DNA of 64,000 bases from the NCBI GenBank assembly GCA_963836915.1, contig CAWILH010000002.1, forward strand, positions 3,224,001-3,288,000, given 5' to 3'. Below, piece by piece: positions 25,022-32,433 of the stretch. The position numbers were made by a program, and so were the translations under genes. How positions within the stretch are numbered: the first letter of the stretch is position 1; the number at the start of each line of letters is the position of its first letter. Source of the stretch: Cryomorpha sp963836915 (GTDB taxonomy: Bacteria > Bacteroidota > Bacteroidia > Flavobacteriales_D > Cryomorphaceae). Below the pieces are notes generated by a model. It ran no database searches. It was not told where the DNA came from and saw nothing but the letters and a program-made list of their open reading frames with translations.

Positions 25022-26017
25022 ATGACGAAAATCTTAATTATTCGGTTTAGTTCTATCGGTGATATCGTGCTCACCACACCCGTGATCAGAAATTTGAAGG
25101 AGCAGTTTCTCGGAGGAGTGGAAATACATTATCTAACTAAGCGGAAGTTTCAAAAGGTTATAGAACCCAATCCGCATATAGCAAGGGTGATAGCCTTTGA
25201 GAAAAGCACCAATGAAGTAATGGATCAGCTAAAGGCCGAAGCCTACCATTACATCATCGATCTGCATCGCAACCTCCGCTCAGCGAGGGTAAAAGCAAAA
25301 TTGAAAGTGCTAGATTTCACTTTCGATAAGCTCAATTGGCAAAAATGGCTGCTCGTAAATTTTGGGATCAATAAGCTTCCCGACCTACACATCGTAGATC
25401 GCTATATGAAATCAATCAGCCCCTTCGGAATAATAAATGACAATAAAGGGCTAGAATATTTTTTCGCCGATTCAGATAGGGTCTTGCCCGGTGACCTTCC
25501 CTCTTCTTTTCAAAATGGATTTATCACGATCGGTATCGGAGCGGCACATTGGCGTAAGAAGCCACGTGAAGCGCAATATATAGAAATCTGCAAAAGATTG
25601 AATACACCAATCGCATTGATAGGCGGGGCTGATGAAAAAGAACTGGGCGAGCGAATTGCCAGCCAAGCAGGTGCCAATGCCTGGAATACTGCGGGTGGCT
25701 TTTCGCTTGGCGGCACCGCCAGCCTAATCGAGCAGTCGCTCTTATTGATCACCCCAGATACCGGGGTGATGCATATTGCGGCGGCGCTCAAAAAACCGAT
25801 CATCTCTATTTGGGCAGCCACCATACCCGGCTTGGGAATGTACCCTTATCAAAACAGAGCGCTCAACGAAATGATCCAAGCCAACCATCTTTCACGACGC
25901 CCTTGCTCAAAGCTGGGTACCAAGTGCAAGTACAAAGAATGCAAATGCATCGATGAGCTCCCACTCGACGAACTCATTGATAAGGCGGAAGGTTTTTTGG
26001 AAAAAAGTGCCGTTTGA
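25022..26017 (+). CDS. Glycosyltransferase family 9 (heptosyltransferase-like)
   Basis: A GT-B enzyme of the ADP-heptose:LPS heptosyltransferase family, acting on lipopolysaccharide core at the inner face of the inner membrane. The ATG at 25022 starts MTKILIIRFSSIGDIVLTTPVIRNL, the family N-terminus. TACTTTCG about 10 bases upstream is a likely -7 element, which rules out the upstream in-frame ATG at 24983. The C-terminal nucleotide-binding half shows IALIGGADEKE and LLITPDTGVMHIAAAL. The cysteine-rich end (CSKLGTKCKYKECKC) is common in this family in Bacteroidota. It has 331 residues. Confidence 0.9.
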   Translation: MTKILIIRFSSIGDIVLTTPVIRNLKEQFLGGVEIHYLTKRKFQKVIEPNPHIARVIAFEKSTNEVMDQLKAEAYHYIIDLHRNLRSARVKAKLKVLDFTFDKLNWQKWLLVNFGINKLPDLHIVDRYMKSISPFGIINDNKGLEYFFADSDRVLPGDLPSSFQNGFITIGIGAAHWRKKPREAQYIEICKRLNTPIALIGGADEKELGERIASQAGANAWNTAGGFSLGGTASLIEQSLLLITPDTGVMHIAAALKKPIISIWAATIPGLGMYPYQNRALNEMIQANHLSRRPCSKLGTKCKYKECKCIDELPLDELIDKAEGFLEKSAV

Positions 26018-26101
26018 AACGAAAAAATGTAGTTGGGGTTGATTGCGATTTTAGCCTTGATCCGGTATCGATTAACGATATATGATCCTAAAATGTACAC
26101 G

Positions 26102-27085
26102 TCAATCTGCCACCATCAAATTGCACCCGCGCAAATCGCTAAAATCAAACCTCCCCAAAATTTCCGTACTGCCGTCCCCGTTTTGTCGTCCCAGATCTTG
26201 CGTGGCCAGAAAACTACATGAATGAATATTGGCCAGGTCGATCACGTTTATCCCTCCGGTCTTCCCCAGTCTATTTATCGTGAAGGGATCATTGATATCG
26301 CGTATGAGCAGCCGCATCCACGGCGGTGTGCCAAACTTTCCATCGGCGGTGGCATAGGCCTGTGAGAGCAGTTCGGTCATGCCATATTCGGAATGCACGG
26401 ATGCTATTCCCAAGCGGTCTTTCAAAATACGGTGGAGCTCTGTTCGGGTCATCTCTTTCCGCCGACCTTTCATGCCGCCCGTTTCCATGACAATGGTATT
26501 TTTTAAATCAAACTTCTCTTTTTCGGCAAGTTCGAGCAGCGCAAAGCTCACACCGATCAGCATGGTTTTGGTATTCACTTTTCTCAGCTCTTGGCTCAGG
26601 GAGTTAAGGTCGTCGAGGTAAAATCCGCTTCCGTTGCCCTTGCTCTTATTTATCATAGCGTCAACCATGTAGATGAGCGAAGATCCGCCGCGCTCTAGGT
26701 AGCTCGGTAATAGGGCGAGCACACGGTAATCAGCGATCGCTCCATAGTATTGTTCAAAACATTGCTCGAAAGAGCGCTCGTAAATGTTGAGATCGCTCAC
26801 CCTATGTCGCGATACTTGGCTACCTGAAGTGCCGCTGCTGGTAAATTCTATCTCGGGGGCACGGTCACCTGTAATGATACGGTGCGTTTTAAAAAGTTCG
26901 ATCGGCAAGAATGGAATCTGCTCTATCTGCGCGATCTCTGCCGGGTCTAACCCCAAGTGATCGATATATTCTGCATAAACAGGATTCTTGGATGCTTGCA
27001 GCTGAAATATTTCAAGTGCCAAATCGTTAAATTGTCCTTCGGTCTTAATCTCAAAAATACGTTTGGCAATAGCTGAAAAGCTCAA
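26102..27085 (-). CDS. LuxE-like acyl-protein synthetase / acyltransferase
   Basis: A member of the adenylate-forming superfamily related to LuxE, which activates fatty acids and passes them to a protein. The AMP-binding loop TSSGTSGSQVSRHRVS is clear. VMETGGMKGRRKEMTR and SEYGMTELLSQAYA match the downstream core motifs. The open frame extends to 27124, but that TTG falls inside a minus-strand -7 element (TATCTTTG at 27129-27122). The TTG at 27085 is therefore the most likely start, giving about 327 residues. Its substrate is unknown. A role in exopolysaccharide or siderophore-like synthesis is possible, but nothing nearby decides it. Confidence 0.82.
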   Translation of the reverse strand: MSFSAIAKRIFEIKTEGQFNDLALEIFQLQASKNPVYAEYIDHLGLDPAEIAQIEQIPFLPIELFKTHRIITGDRAPEIEFTSSGTSGSQVSRHRVSDLNIYERSFEQCFEQYYGAIADYRVLALLPSYLERGGSSLIYMVDAMINKSKGNGSGFYLDDLNSLSQELRKVNTKTMLIGVSFALLELAEKEKFDLKNTIVMETGGMKGRRKEMTRTELHRILKDRLGIASVHSEYGMTELLSQAYATADGKFGTPPWMRLLIRDINDPFTINRLGKTGGINVIDLANIHSCSFLATQDLGRQNGDGSTEILGRFDFSDLRGCNLMVAD

Positions 27086-27121
27086 AGAGTAGGGATGCGT
27101 TGTAATAAATTGTAATTTTAG

Positions 27122-27129
27122 CAAAGATA
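27122..27129 (-). promoter_or_regulatory. -7 element of the LuxE-like gene
   Basis: TATCTTTG read on the minus strand matches TAnnTTTG exactly. It overlaps the first possible start of that frame, which places the true start further downstream. Confidence 0.5.
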
Positions 27130-27136
27130 ATCGAGT

Positions 27137-27661
27137 GTGAAAAATAGGAGAAATATATATAGTGCCGTTGCGTATCTGCCGATTCTACTGGTTATTTTGG
27201 CCACCAGCTGCAATGATAAAAATGACTTTCCCGATAAGCCGGAGATTATTTCAATAAATTTTGAAGCAGTACCCAGCAATTTAGTCGTAGAATTTACTGA
27301 TGGCGATGGCGATTTCGGTCTGGGAGATCAGGATCTAGCTGATTTTCCACCCTATCTCGATAATGATTCTACACAAAGAAATCCGTTCTTCTATAATTAC
27401 TGGCTCGATCTTTTTGAACTTTTAGATGGCGAATGGGTGCAGATAGAGCCTGCTGAAGGTTCTACATTCAACGCGCGCATAAAAGTGCTCACCCCTGAGG
27501 GGCAGAACAAGCAGCTCGAAGTGAAAATAACCAACGATTTATCTCTGGAGCTACCATCTCTCGTGCAAAGCGACACGGTAAAATTTCGCGTCACCTTGGT
27601 CGACAGGGCACGCAATCAAAGCGTACCGAGAGAAACCGAACCGATCTACTTACCGCGCTAG
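27137..27661 (+). CDS. Hypothetical lipoprotein
   Basis: An unrecognised lipoprotein of 174 residues. The signal ends with LATSC (lipobox), followed by NDKNDFPDKPEI. The body has FTDGDGDFGLGDQD and an acidic middle, then Ig-like strands (VKFRVTLVDRARNQS). It is read from a GTG divergent from the LuxE-like gene. Its stop overlaps the stop of the convergent Na/Pi cotransporter gene by 3 bases. Similar small lipoproteins are common in Bacteroidota and have no assigned role. Confidence 0.75.
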   Translation: MKNRRNIYSAVAYLPILLVILATSCNDKNDFPDKPEIISINFEAVPSNLVVEFTDGDGDFGLGDQDLADFPPYLDNDSTQRNPFFYNYWLDLFELLDGEWVQIEPAEGSTFNARIKVLTPEGQNKQLEVKITNDLSLELPSLVQSDTVKFRVTLVDRARNQSVPRETEPIYLPR

Positions 27662-29742
27662 AGCTTGCCCACTAGGGCTTTCGACACATTTAATATATGA
27701 TCGCCCACCTTCTCAAGGCTTGAGAACAAATCGCTGAATATGGTGCCGCTCCGGAGGTTATAATTTCCGCTTTCTATTTTATCAAGGTATTCTATTCTCA
27801 GATTATTGCGCATTTTATTGAGTTCCTTTTCATAAGCTTTGGCCGTCTCTAGGTCTACAGCATCGGTCTCTTCCTTTTTCAGGTTTTCTACCATCTTGGC
27901 CATCGACTTATCGAGCAGGTCAAACATGGCCATAAGCTTAGCGCGCTGATCGGGCGTAAACCAAATTTTTGAAGCGATCTTTCTTTCTATCGTACTTGAC
28001 ATTTGGTAGAAAATATCGCCGATACGCTCTAGGTCATTGCTTATGCTAAGTATGGCACTTACTTGGTCGGCGGCCGATTTGCTGAGCTCGGTTCGTGATA
28101 ATTGGCCGCAGTACTCGGCAATCTCGAGTTCCAGCCGATCGGTGATTTTCTCGTACTTGCGTATCCGTTTATGAATGGAAGTCTGCTCAGCTTCATCGGT
28201 CTCGATGAGCAGCTTTCGTACGAAACCGGACATTCTCGCAGTGATTTCGCCAAACTTTGCCACTTCCCCGCGGGCTTCTACGAGCGAGATTTCCGATATC
28301 TGTATCGACGTATCGATGTATTCCAGTCTGAACTCTTCATCTTCCCCACCTTTGGAGGGTACGGTGCGCGTGGCAATCTTTACCAACGCGGGCACGAACC
28401 ATATAAGGAGCAAGAGATTGGCTATATTAAATACCGTATGGAAGGCCGCCAGACCGGTGGTGGCCGCTTGCCTTCCCGCATCGGTATTTGAGAATGGATC
28501 GGCAGGAAGAAATTTCCCGATAAGGGGAAGTACCACCGGAATCAGAAAAACCATCCAGCATACCCCGATCACATTAAAGAGGGTATGGATCCTTGCGCTT
28601 CGCTTGGCAAATACATTTCCGACTACGGCCGCTATTTCGGCAGTGGTGGTGGTACCAATATTCTCGCCTAGCACCATAGCGGCAGCCACTTCAAAAGGTA
28701 TGACGCCGGTAGCGCAAAGTGCCATGGTAAGTGTGATGGCTGTAGATGAACTCTGAATGATTATAGTGATGATGGCACCGAGGGCGATAAACATCAAAAC
28801 CCCTATGACCGGAATATTAGAAAACTCGGCAAAGAAGGTTACAATGGCCGAATCTTGCGTGAATACCGGAACCGTATCTTTTAAAAAGCCGAGCCCCATA
28901 AAAATGAGCGCGAAACCGATCAGCGCGGTAGCCCACGCCTTAAACTCCGATTTCTTGATCAAAAGCAGGGGGATGGCCATCGCCAATACCACGAGGGCAT
29001 ATATCGTAATGTCTATTCGAAAGCCCAGATAGGAGACTAGCCAGCCAGTCACGGTCGTACCAATATTGGCACCCATCATAATACCGGCCGATTGTACCAA
29101 GGTGATAAGGCCCGCATTTACAAAGCTAACCGTCATCACCGTAGTAGCGCTCGATGACTGGAGCAGGCCAGTAAGAAAAAAGCCCGATAGTACACCGGTC
29201 ACCCGGTTTTTGGTCATAGACTCCAATATTTTGCGCAAGCGGACACCTGCAGATGCCTGTATGCCTTCGCTCATGGTCTTCATACCATAAATGAAGAGGC
29301 TCAGCGAGCCCAGCATGAGTAGCATACGGGTGAAGCCCCAAGGTGTTTTGGTCTCAAAATACTGTCGGTTGCTCCAGGTCATAGTAGCAGCATCAGCACC
29401 TTCTGTGGTACCGGTCTCATACCCAAGTTGATAGACATAACTCGATGCTGCGTTGAGTCCGCGCAGTTCTAAGCTACCATCGCTATAGGGTACGGCGTCG
29501 GCCCTGAGCCATACATCCCCTTCATTGGCCAGCACGGCAGCTCTGTTATACCGTATTACTATTTCCGAAGGGGCATTGGGTTTTTCGCAGTCTACGAGCC
29601 ATGTGATCCGTACTGTCTCATCGGTCACTATAGTGCCATGCAGCTCTACGGCTCTCGTTGCACCTTCCGCTTCCGCCAATCCTAAAAACGAGCTGAGCGC
29701 AAAAAGGGCGGTGAGTGAAAACGATTTCAAAAATTTGGACAT
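27658..29742 (-). CDS. nptA: Na/Pi cotransporter with N-terminal exported domain and C-terminal PhoU-like domain
   Basis: A sodium-dependent phosphate importer of the inner membrane (NptA/PF02690 type). It has two inverted repeats with the signature QSSSATTVM near residue 200 and IIQSSSTAITLTMAL near 330, then a cytoplasmic PhoU-like helical domain from about residue 470. The N-terminus is unusual: a signal sequence (ending AEAEGATRA) and about 110 residues of a fibronectin type III-like beta sandwich outside the membrane (VRITWLVDCEKPNAPSEIVIRY, YVYQLGYETG). Total 694 residues. The promoter carries 11-bp TTAAC repeats and a -7 element, matching the other genes of this region. Confidence 0.92.
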   Translation of the reverse strand: MSKFLKSFSLTALFALSSFLGLAEAEGATRAVELHGTIVTDETVRITWLVDCEKPNAPSEIVIRYNRAAVLANEGDVWLRADAVPYSDGSLELRGLNAASSYVYQLGYETGTTEGADAATMTWSNRQYFETKTPWGFTRMLLMLGSLSLFIYGMKTMSEGIQASAGVRLRKILESMTKNRVTGVLSGFFLTGLLQSSSATTVMTVSFVNAGLITLVQSAGIMMGANIGTTVTGWLVSYLGFRIDITIYALVVLAMAIPLLLIKKSEFKAWATALIGFALIFMGLGFLKDTVPVFTQDSAIVTFFAEFSNIPVIGVLMFIALGAIITIIIQSSSTAITLTMALCATGVIPFEVAAAMVLGENIGTTTTAEIAAVVGNVFAKRSARIHTLFNVIGVCWMVFLIPVVLPLIGKFLPADPFSNTDAGRQAATTGLAAFHTVFNIANLLLLIWFVPALVKIATRTVPSKGGEDEEFRLEYIDTSIQISEISLVEARGEVAKFGEITARMSGFVRKLLIETDEAEQTSIHKRIRKYEKITDRLELEIAEYCGQLSRTELSKSAADQVSAILSISNDLERIGDIFYQMSSTIERKIASKIWFTPDQRAKLMAMFDLLDKSMAKMVENLKKEETDAVDLETAKAYEKELNKMRNNLRIEYLDKIESGNYNLRSGTIFSDLFSSLEKVGDHILNVSKALVGKL

Positions 29743-29749
29743 AAGGGGG

Positions 29750-29757
29750 CAAAGCTA
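29750..29757 (-). promoter_or_regulatory. -7 element of nptA
   Basis: TAGCTTTG on the minus strand fits TAnnTTTG exactly. It ends 7 bases before the start codon, so the message is leaderless or nearly so. Confidence 0.6.
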
Positions 29758-29772
29758 TATCGACAAGGTGGG

Positions 29773-29805
29773 GATCACATTGACGGTATGTTAACTTTAG
29801 GTTAA
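29773..29805 (-). promoter_or_regulatory. Candidate Pho box upstream of nptA
   Basis: Read on the minus strand: TTAACCTAAAG, TTAACATACCG, then TCAATGTGATC, three units with an 11-bp period starting at 29805, 29794 and 29783. The last unit starts 26 bp before the -7 element. PhoB-type regulators bind direct repeats with an 11-bp period. Confidence 0.65.
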
Positions 29806-29987
29806 TTCAAAAGTAGGATTATCTTCTTTAATTCAAAGGTTTGGTCAAAAGCCATATTTAGTTCTGATATTCGAGAGGGTCTATCTTCCGACCCTAATGT
29901 CCTTCAAGCAAGATGCTTGTGCAAATTTCTCCTATCGCCCGCCATGGATACTGCATCAAAGGGACATTTTATGAAAGGCTCCAAAGT

Positions 29988-30020
29988 TTAACCTGCACTT
30001 AATCTTATCTTAAATATGGG
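29988..30020 (+). promoter_or_regulatory. Candidate Pho box upstream of the response regulator gene
   Basis: TTAACCTGCAC, TTAATCTTATC and TTAAATATGGG start at 29988, 29999 and 30010, an exact 11-bp period. The -7 element TACTTTCG at 30025 lies 26 bp after the start of the second unit. Confidence 0.65.
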
Positions 30021-30024
30021 GCGC

Positions 30025-30032
30025 TACTTTCG
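30025..30032 (+). promoter_or_regulatory. -7 element of the atypical response regulator
   Basis: TACTTTCG, one mismatch to TAnnTTTG, 20 bases before the ATG at 30053. Confidence 0.5.
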
Positions 30033-30052
30033 GATTCCTAATTCATGAGTTG

Positions 30053-30733
30053 ATGTCCAAAGTTTTTTCGGTTTTGTTGGTGAAGGGTCAAAATACCCAA
30101 TTTGATTATCTGAGCGAAGTGATCGAAGATTTTAAATTGGCTCACCATAGCGTAGATTCCAGCTGGGAAGCTGTAGAATATTGCGCTAGGCACAGTCCGG
30201 CGCTGGTGCTTCTCGATATGCAGGTAGACCAGCGCAATGCGCTGGATATCATTCAAGATATCAATAACCTAGATCCCAAAGTTCAATGTACCCAAGTAGT
30301 ATTCAGCGCGCGTAAGGAAAACTATGTTCAGATTACGGCGCTCAATGCGGGTGCCGATGACTTTCTGGTCAAACCTGTGAATAGACATGTTTTTGCGAGC
30401 CGATTGAACGCATGGCTGCGCACTTTCGAAAAGCAGAGAGCACAAGGTTCGAATAAGAAAGTGGTCAAGATGACGCTTGATAACGACCGTTTTCTAGCCA
30501 TCGTAAAAGACCAAGAGATACCCCTGCAGCGGAAAGAATATGAAATAATAGCATTATTGGTTACCAAACCCAAAAAGGTATTTAGCCGCAAGGAGATCAA
30601 GACCGCCGTTTGGATCGATGCAAATGTGGTGCGCGATCGCACGATAGATGTCCATATTCGGAATCTGCGCATCAAGCTTGGCCCTAAACATATCAAGACT
30701 TATAAAGGAATAGGGTACAGCTATATAGCTTGA
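30053..30733 (+). CDS. OmpR/PhoB-family response regulator with degenerate receiver acid pocket
   Basis: A DNA-binding regulator of 227 residues. The receiver domain (1-120) keeps phosphoacceptor D55 (VLLDMQ), S85 and K107 (FLVKP), but the metal-binding acidic pair after the first strand is replaced by K11-G12 (VLLVKGQ). Normal phosphorylation is therefore doubtful. The winged-helix domain is intact (LQRKEYEIIALLV, RDRTIDVHIRNLRIKLG, TYKGIGYSYIA). The output domain closely resembles that of the PhoB-like protein at 36958. The start is the ATG at 30053, just after a TTG. It has no histidine kinase partner next to it, and its own promoter carries the Pho-box-like repeats. Confidence 0.9.
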   Translation: MSKVFSVLLVKGQNTQFDYLSEVIEDFKLAHHSVDSSWEAVEYCARHSPALVLLDMQVDQRNALDIIQDINNLDPKVQCTQVVFSARKENYVQITALNAGADDFLVKPVNRHVFASRLNAWLRTFEKQRAQGSNKKVVKMTLDNDRFLAIVKDQEIPLQRKEYEIIALLVTKPKKVFSRKEIKTAVWIDANVVRDRTIDVHIRNLRIKLGPKHIKTYKGIGYSYIA

Positions 30734-30771
30734 CATCGGTGCGCTAAGAGAGCTTTAGCTGTCCGCGATAC

Positions 30772-30824
30772 TTAACATAGGGTTAACAAAAGGGCGCAGA
30801 AAATAACATTGAGTTAAAATTGGG
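30772..30824 (+). promoter_or_regulatory. Double Pho-box-like site upstream of the small secreted protein gene
   Basis: One pair is TTAACATAGGG and TTAACAAAAGG at 30772 and 30783. A second pair is ATAACATTGAG and TTAAAATTGGG at 30803 and 30814. Each pair has an 11-bp period. The last unit starts 26 bp before the -7 element at 30840. Confidence 0.65.
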
Positions 30825-30839
30825 CAGGGAGCTTTGGCC

Positions 30840-30847
30840 TACTTTTG
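30840..30847 (+). promoter_or_regulatory. -7 element of the CarboxypepD_reg-like gene
   Basis: TACTTTTG is an exact match to TAnnTTTG. It ends 6 bases before the ATG at 30854, so the message should be leaderless or nearly so. Confidence 0.6.
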
Positions 30848-30853
30848 CGTCGC

Positions 30854-31189
30854 ATGAAGGCCATTTTATTTAGCATCTTTATTTTTATCTCTTGTTTTTC
30901 TTATGCAGGAGATCCTACCGGCAAGGGTGATAAGGCTGTAACTGCTGCCTTTTCAGGCAAAATCTTGGATCGATCAAATGCCGAAGCGCTCCCTGGAGCC
31001 ACTATTACAATAGAAGAATTAGGTCTGACCAGTTATGCATCTTTCGATGGTTCTTTCTCGTTCGAGAATTTGCCATTGGGCACCTACACGTTTAAAGTGT
31101 CCTACATCAGTTATGACGATGCCGAAGTCCAAAATGTAGAAATCTCCGCCAAGGGCGATTCCATCAAAGTATTTCTCGAGTCGCTCTGA
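30854..31189 (+). CDS. Small exported protein with one carboxypeptidase-like regulatory domain
   Basis: A protein of 111 residues. A signal peptide (MKAILFSIFIFISCFSYAG) is followed by one complete carboxypeptidase-regulatory-like beta sandwich (SGKILDRSNAEALPGATITIEELG, DGSFSFENLPLGTYTFKVSYISY). This is the domain normally found at the N-terminus of TonB-dependent receptors. Here it stands alone, with no plug or barrel. The ATG at 30854 is preferred over the TTG at 30845, which lies inside the -7 element. The Pho-box-like repeats upstream tie it to the phosphate genes. Role unknown. Confidence 0.8.
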   Translation: MKAILFSIFIFISCFSYAGDPTGKGDKAVTAAFSGKILDRSNAEALPGATITIEELGLTSYASFDGSFSFENLPLGTYTFKVSYISYDDAEVQNVEISAKGDSIKVFLESL

Positions 31190-31269
31190 TACAGGGCTGA
31201 AAACATTTAATTTCTATCTGCGTACGAAGTAAACAGACTGCACCGTTGCCGTCTATTATTTTTTGGTAG

Positions 31270-31713
31270 ATGAATTCTTCATGGGTATTGCCCTGTTTAT
31301 TTTTACTGGCTGCGGCCAATGGTTTTGGCCAAGAGGCTCACGAATACTACGACATTGCGTATAATTCAGAAAATCGAACTACCAGGTTGGAGTATGAAGC
31401 TTCTGTAGAAGTAGATAAATCGGCAGATGGAAGCATATCGGTCATGGTAAATTCTTTTCATGACAATGGACAGCTCAATGAGAGCGGCATGGTCTTCAAA
31501 GGTCGCAAGCAGGGCAGGTGGCTCCGCTACTCTGATCTGGGAGTGCTGATCAGCGAAGCCCATTACCGGAAGGGGAAGAAGCACGGAGCGTGGAAAGTCT
31601 GGAATCACGCCGGGGTATTGATGCTAAGTATCCAATATGCCGATGGCGATCGCTATGGCACTTGGGAGCGATTTGATGATGCCGGACAGCTCATAGATAC
31701 AATGGTTTACTGA
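31270..31713 (+). CDS. Exported MORN-repeat protein 1
   Basis: A protein of 147 residues with a signal peptide (ending ANGFGQ) and three MORN_2-type repeats: VNSFHDNGQLNESGMVFKGR, KQGRWLRYSDLGVLISEAHYR and KHGAWKVWNHAGVLMLSIQY. Such repeats occur in the YwqK-like family, whose function is not known with certainty. It lies 80 bases after the CarboxypepD_reg-like gene with no terminator between, so the two may share a transcript. The next gene is a paralogue. Confidence 0.75.
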   Translation: MNSSWVLPCLFLLAAANGFGQEAHEYYDIAYNSENRTTRLEYEASVEVDKSADGSISVMVNSFHDNGQLNESGMVFKGRKQGRWLRYSDLGVLISEAHYRKGKKHGAWKVWNHAGVLMLSIQYADGDRYGTWERFDDAGQLIDTMVY

Positions 31714-31834
31714 TCGACTGTTTTATAGGCGAAGGGAGAATGTACGGGCAAGTTTTTTTTCGTCGTTCTCTATGGGTCATAGGTGTTTCGGATAGGACCT
31801 ACCGACGATTAATTGCTAAATTCAACCCCAATGT

Positions 31835-31860
31835 TACCATAACGTTAAGAAATAATTATC
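31835..31860 (+). promoter_or_regulatory. Pho-box-like site upstream of MORN protein 2
   Basis: TTACCATAACG, TTAAGAAATAA and TTAT start at 31835, 31846 and 31857, an 11-bp period. GTTAAGAAATAATTAT (31845-31860) is almost identical to GTTAAGAAATAGTTAT upstream of the lipoprotein gene at 36707. Unlike the other sites, no unit starts 26 bp before the -7 element, so this one is weaker. Confidence 0.45.
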
Positions 31861-31865
31861 TTTGT
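31858..31865 (+). promoter_or_regulatory. -7 element of MORN protein 2
   Basis: TATCTTTG is an exact match to TAnnTTTG, 35 bases before the ATG at 31901. Confidence 0.55.
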
Positions 31866-31900
31866 GTGAACAAAAGAAATAATTTAACGTATAAAGAACT

Positions 31901-32347
31901 ATGATAAAGTTGATTTTGACCCTATGTGTAGCAGTTCTTTCAGGCTTGTCATTGCAGGCTCAGACCGCAGAAGAAAGCCAAAAGACGAATGATAATTTGC
32001 CTGAACTTGCAAGCACATCTAAGTATATTGCCGATAAGAATAGCGCATCGATTGATGAACTCGGGAGAGTATCGTCAAAGATCAAATCCTATTACGATAA
32101 TGGTTCAATCGAAGAAATGGGCGCCCTTCTGAATGATAAGAAGAACGGCACCTGGACGAAATATAACGAGAAGGGAGTACTCATCAATAAAGCGGAGTAT
32201 ATAGCCGGAGTAAAAGACGGTGACTGGAAAGTTTGGGATGACTTCGGCACCCTTCGGCTTGACTTTGAATATGAAGATGGAAAGCGCGTAGGTGTATGGA
32301 AGATGTATGATGCGGATGGTAAAGAAATCAATTCGCAGACTTACTGA
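31901..32347 (+). CDS. Exported MORN-repeat protein 2
   Basis: A 148-residue paralogue of the preceding gene. A signal peptide (ending LSLQAQ) is followed by MORN_2-type repeats IKSYYDNGSIEEMGALLND, KNGTWTKYNEKGVLINKAEY, KDGDWKVWDDFGTLRLDFEY and VGVWKMYDADGKE. The two proteins share the KDG/KHG-W-KVW pattern and a final strand ending in Tyr. It has its own -7 element and a weaker Pho-box-like site. A terminator hairpin follows. Role unknown. Confidence 0.78.
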   Translation: MIKLILTLCVAVLSGLSLQAQTAEESQKTNDNLPELASTSKYIADKNSASIDELGRVSSKIKSYYDNGSIEEMGALLNDKKNGTWTKYNEKGVLINKAEYIAGVKDGDWKVWDDFGTLRLDFEYEDGKRVGVWKMYDADGKEINSQTY

Positions 32348-32369
32348 CCTGCCCCTCGAAATAAAAATT

Positions 32370-32414
32370 TTGAAAGCCCCCAAATGCATTGAGTATTTAA
32401 GGGCTTTCTGTTTC
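32370..32414. terminator. Terminator between MORN protein 2 and the TonB-dependent receptor
   Basis: GAAAGCCC (32372-32379) pairs with GGGCTTTC (32401-32408) across a 21-base loop, followed by a T-rich stretch. It separates two converging genes. Confidence 0.6.
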
Positions 32415-32433
32415 TTGGTAAACGGGTAGACTT

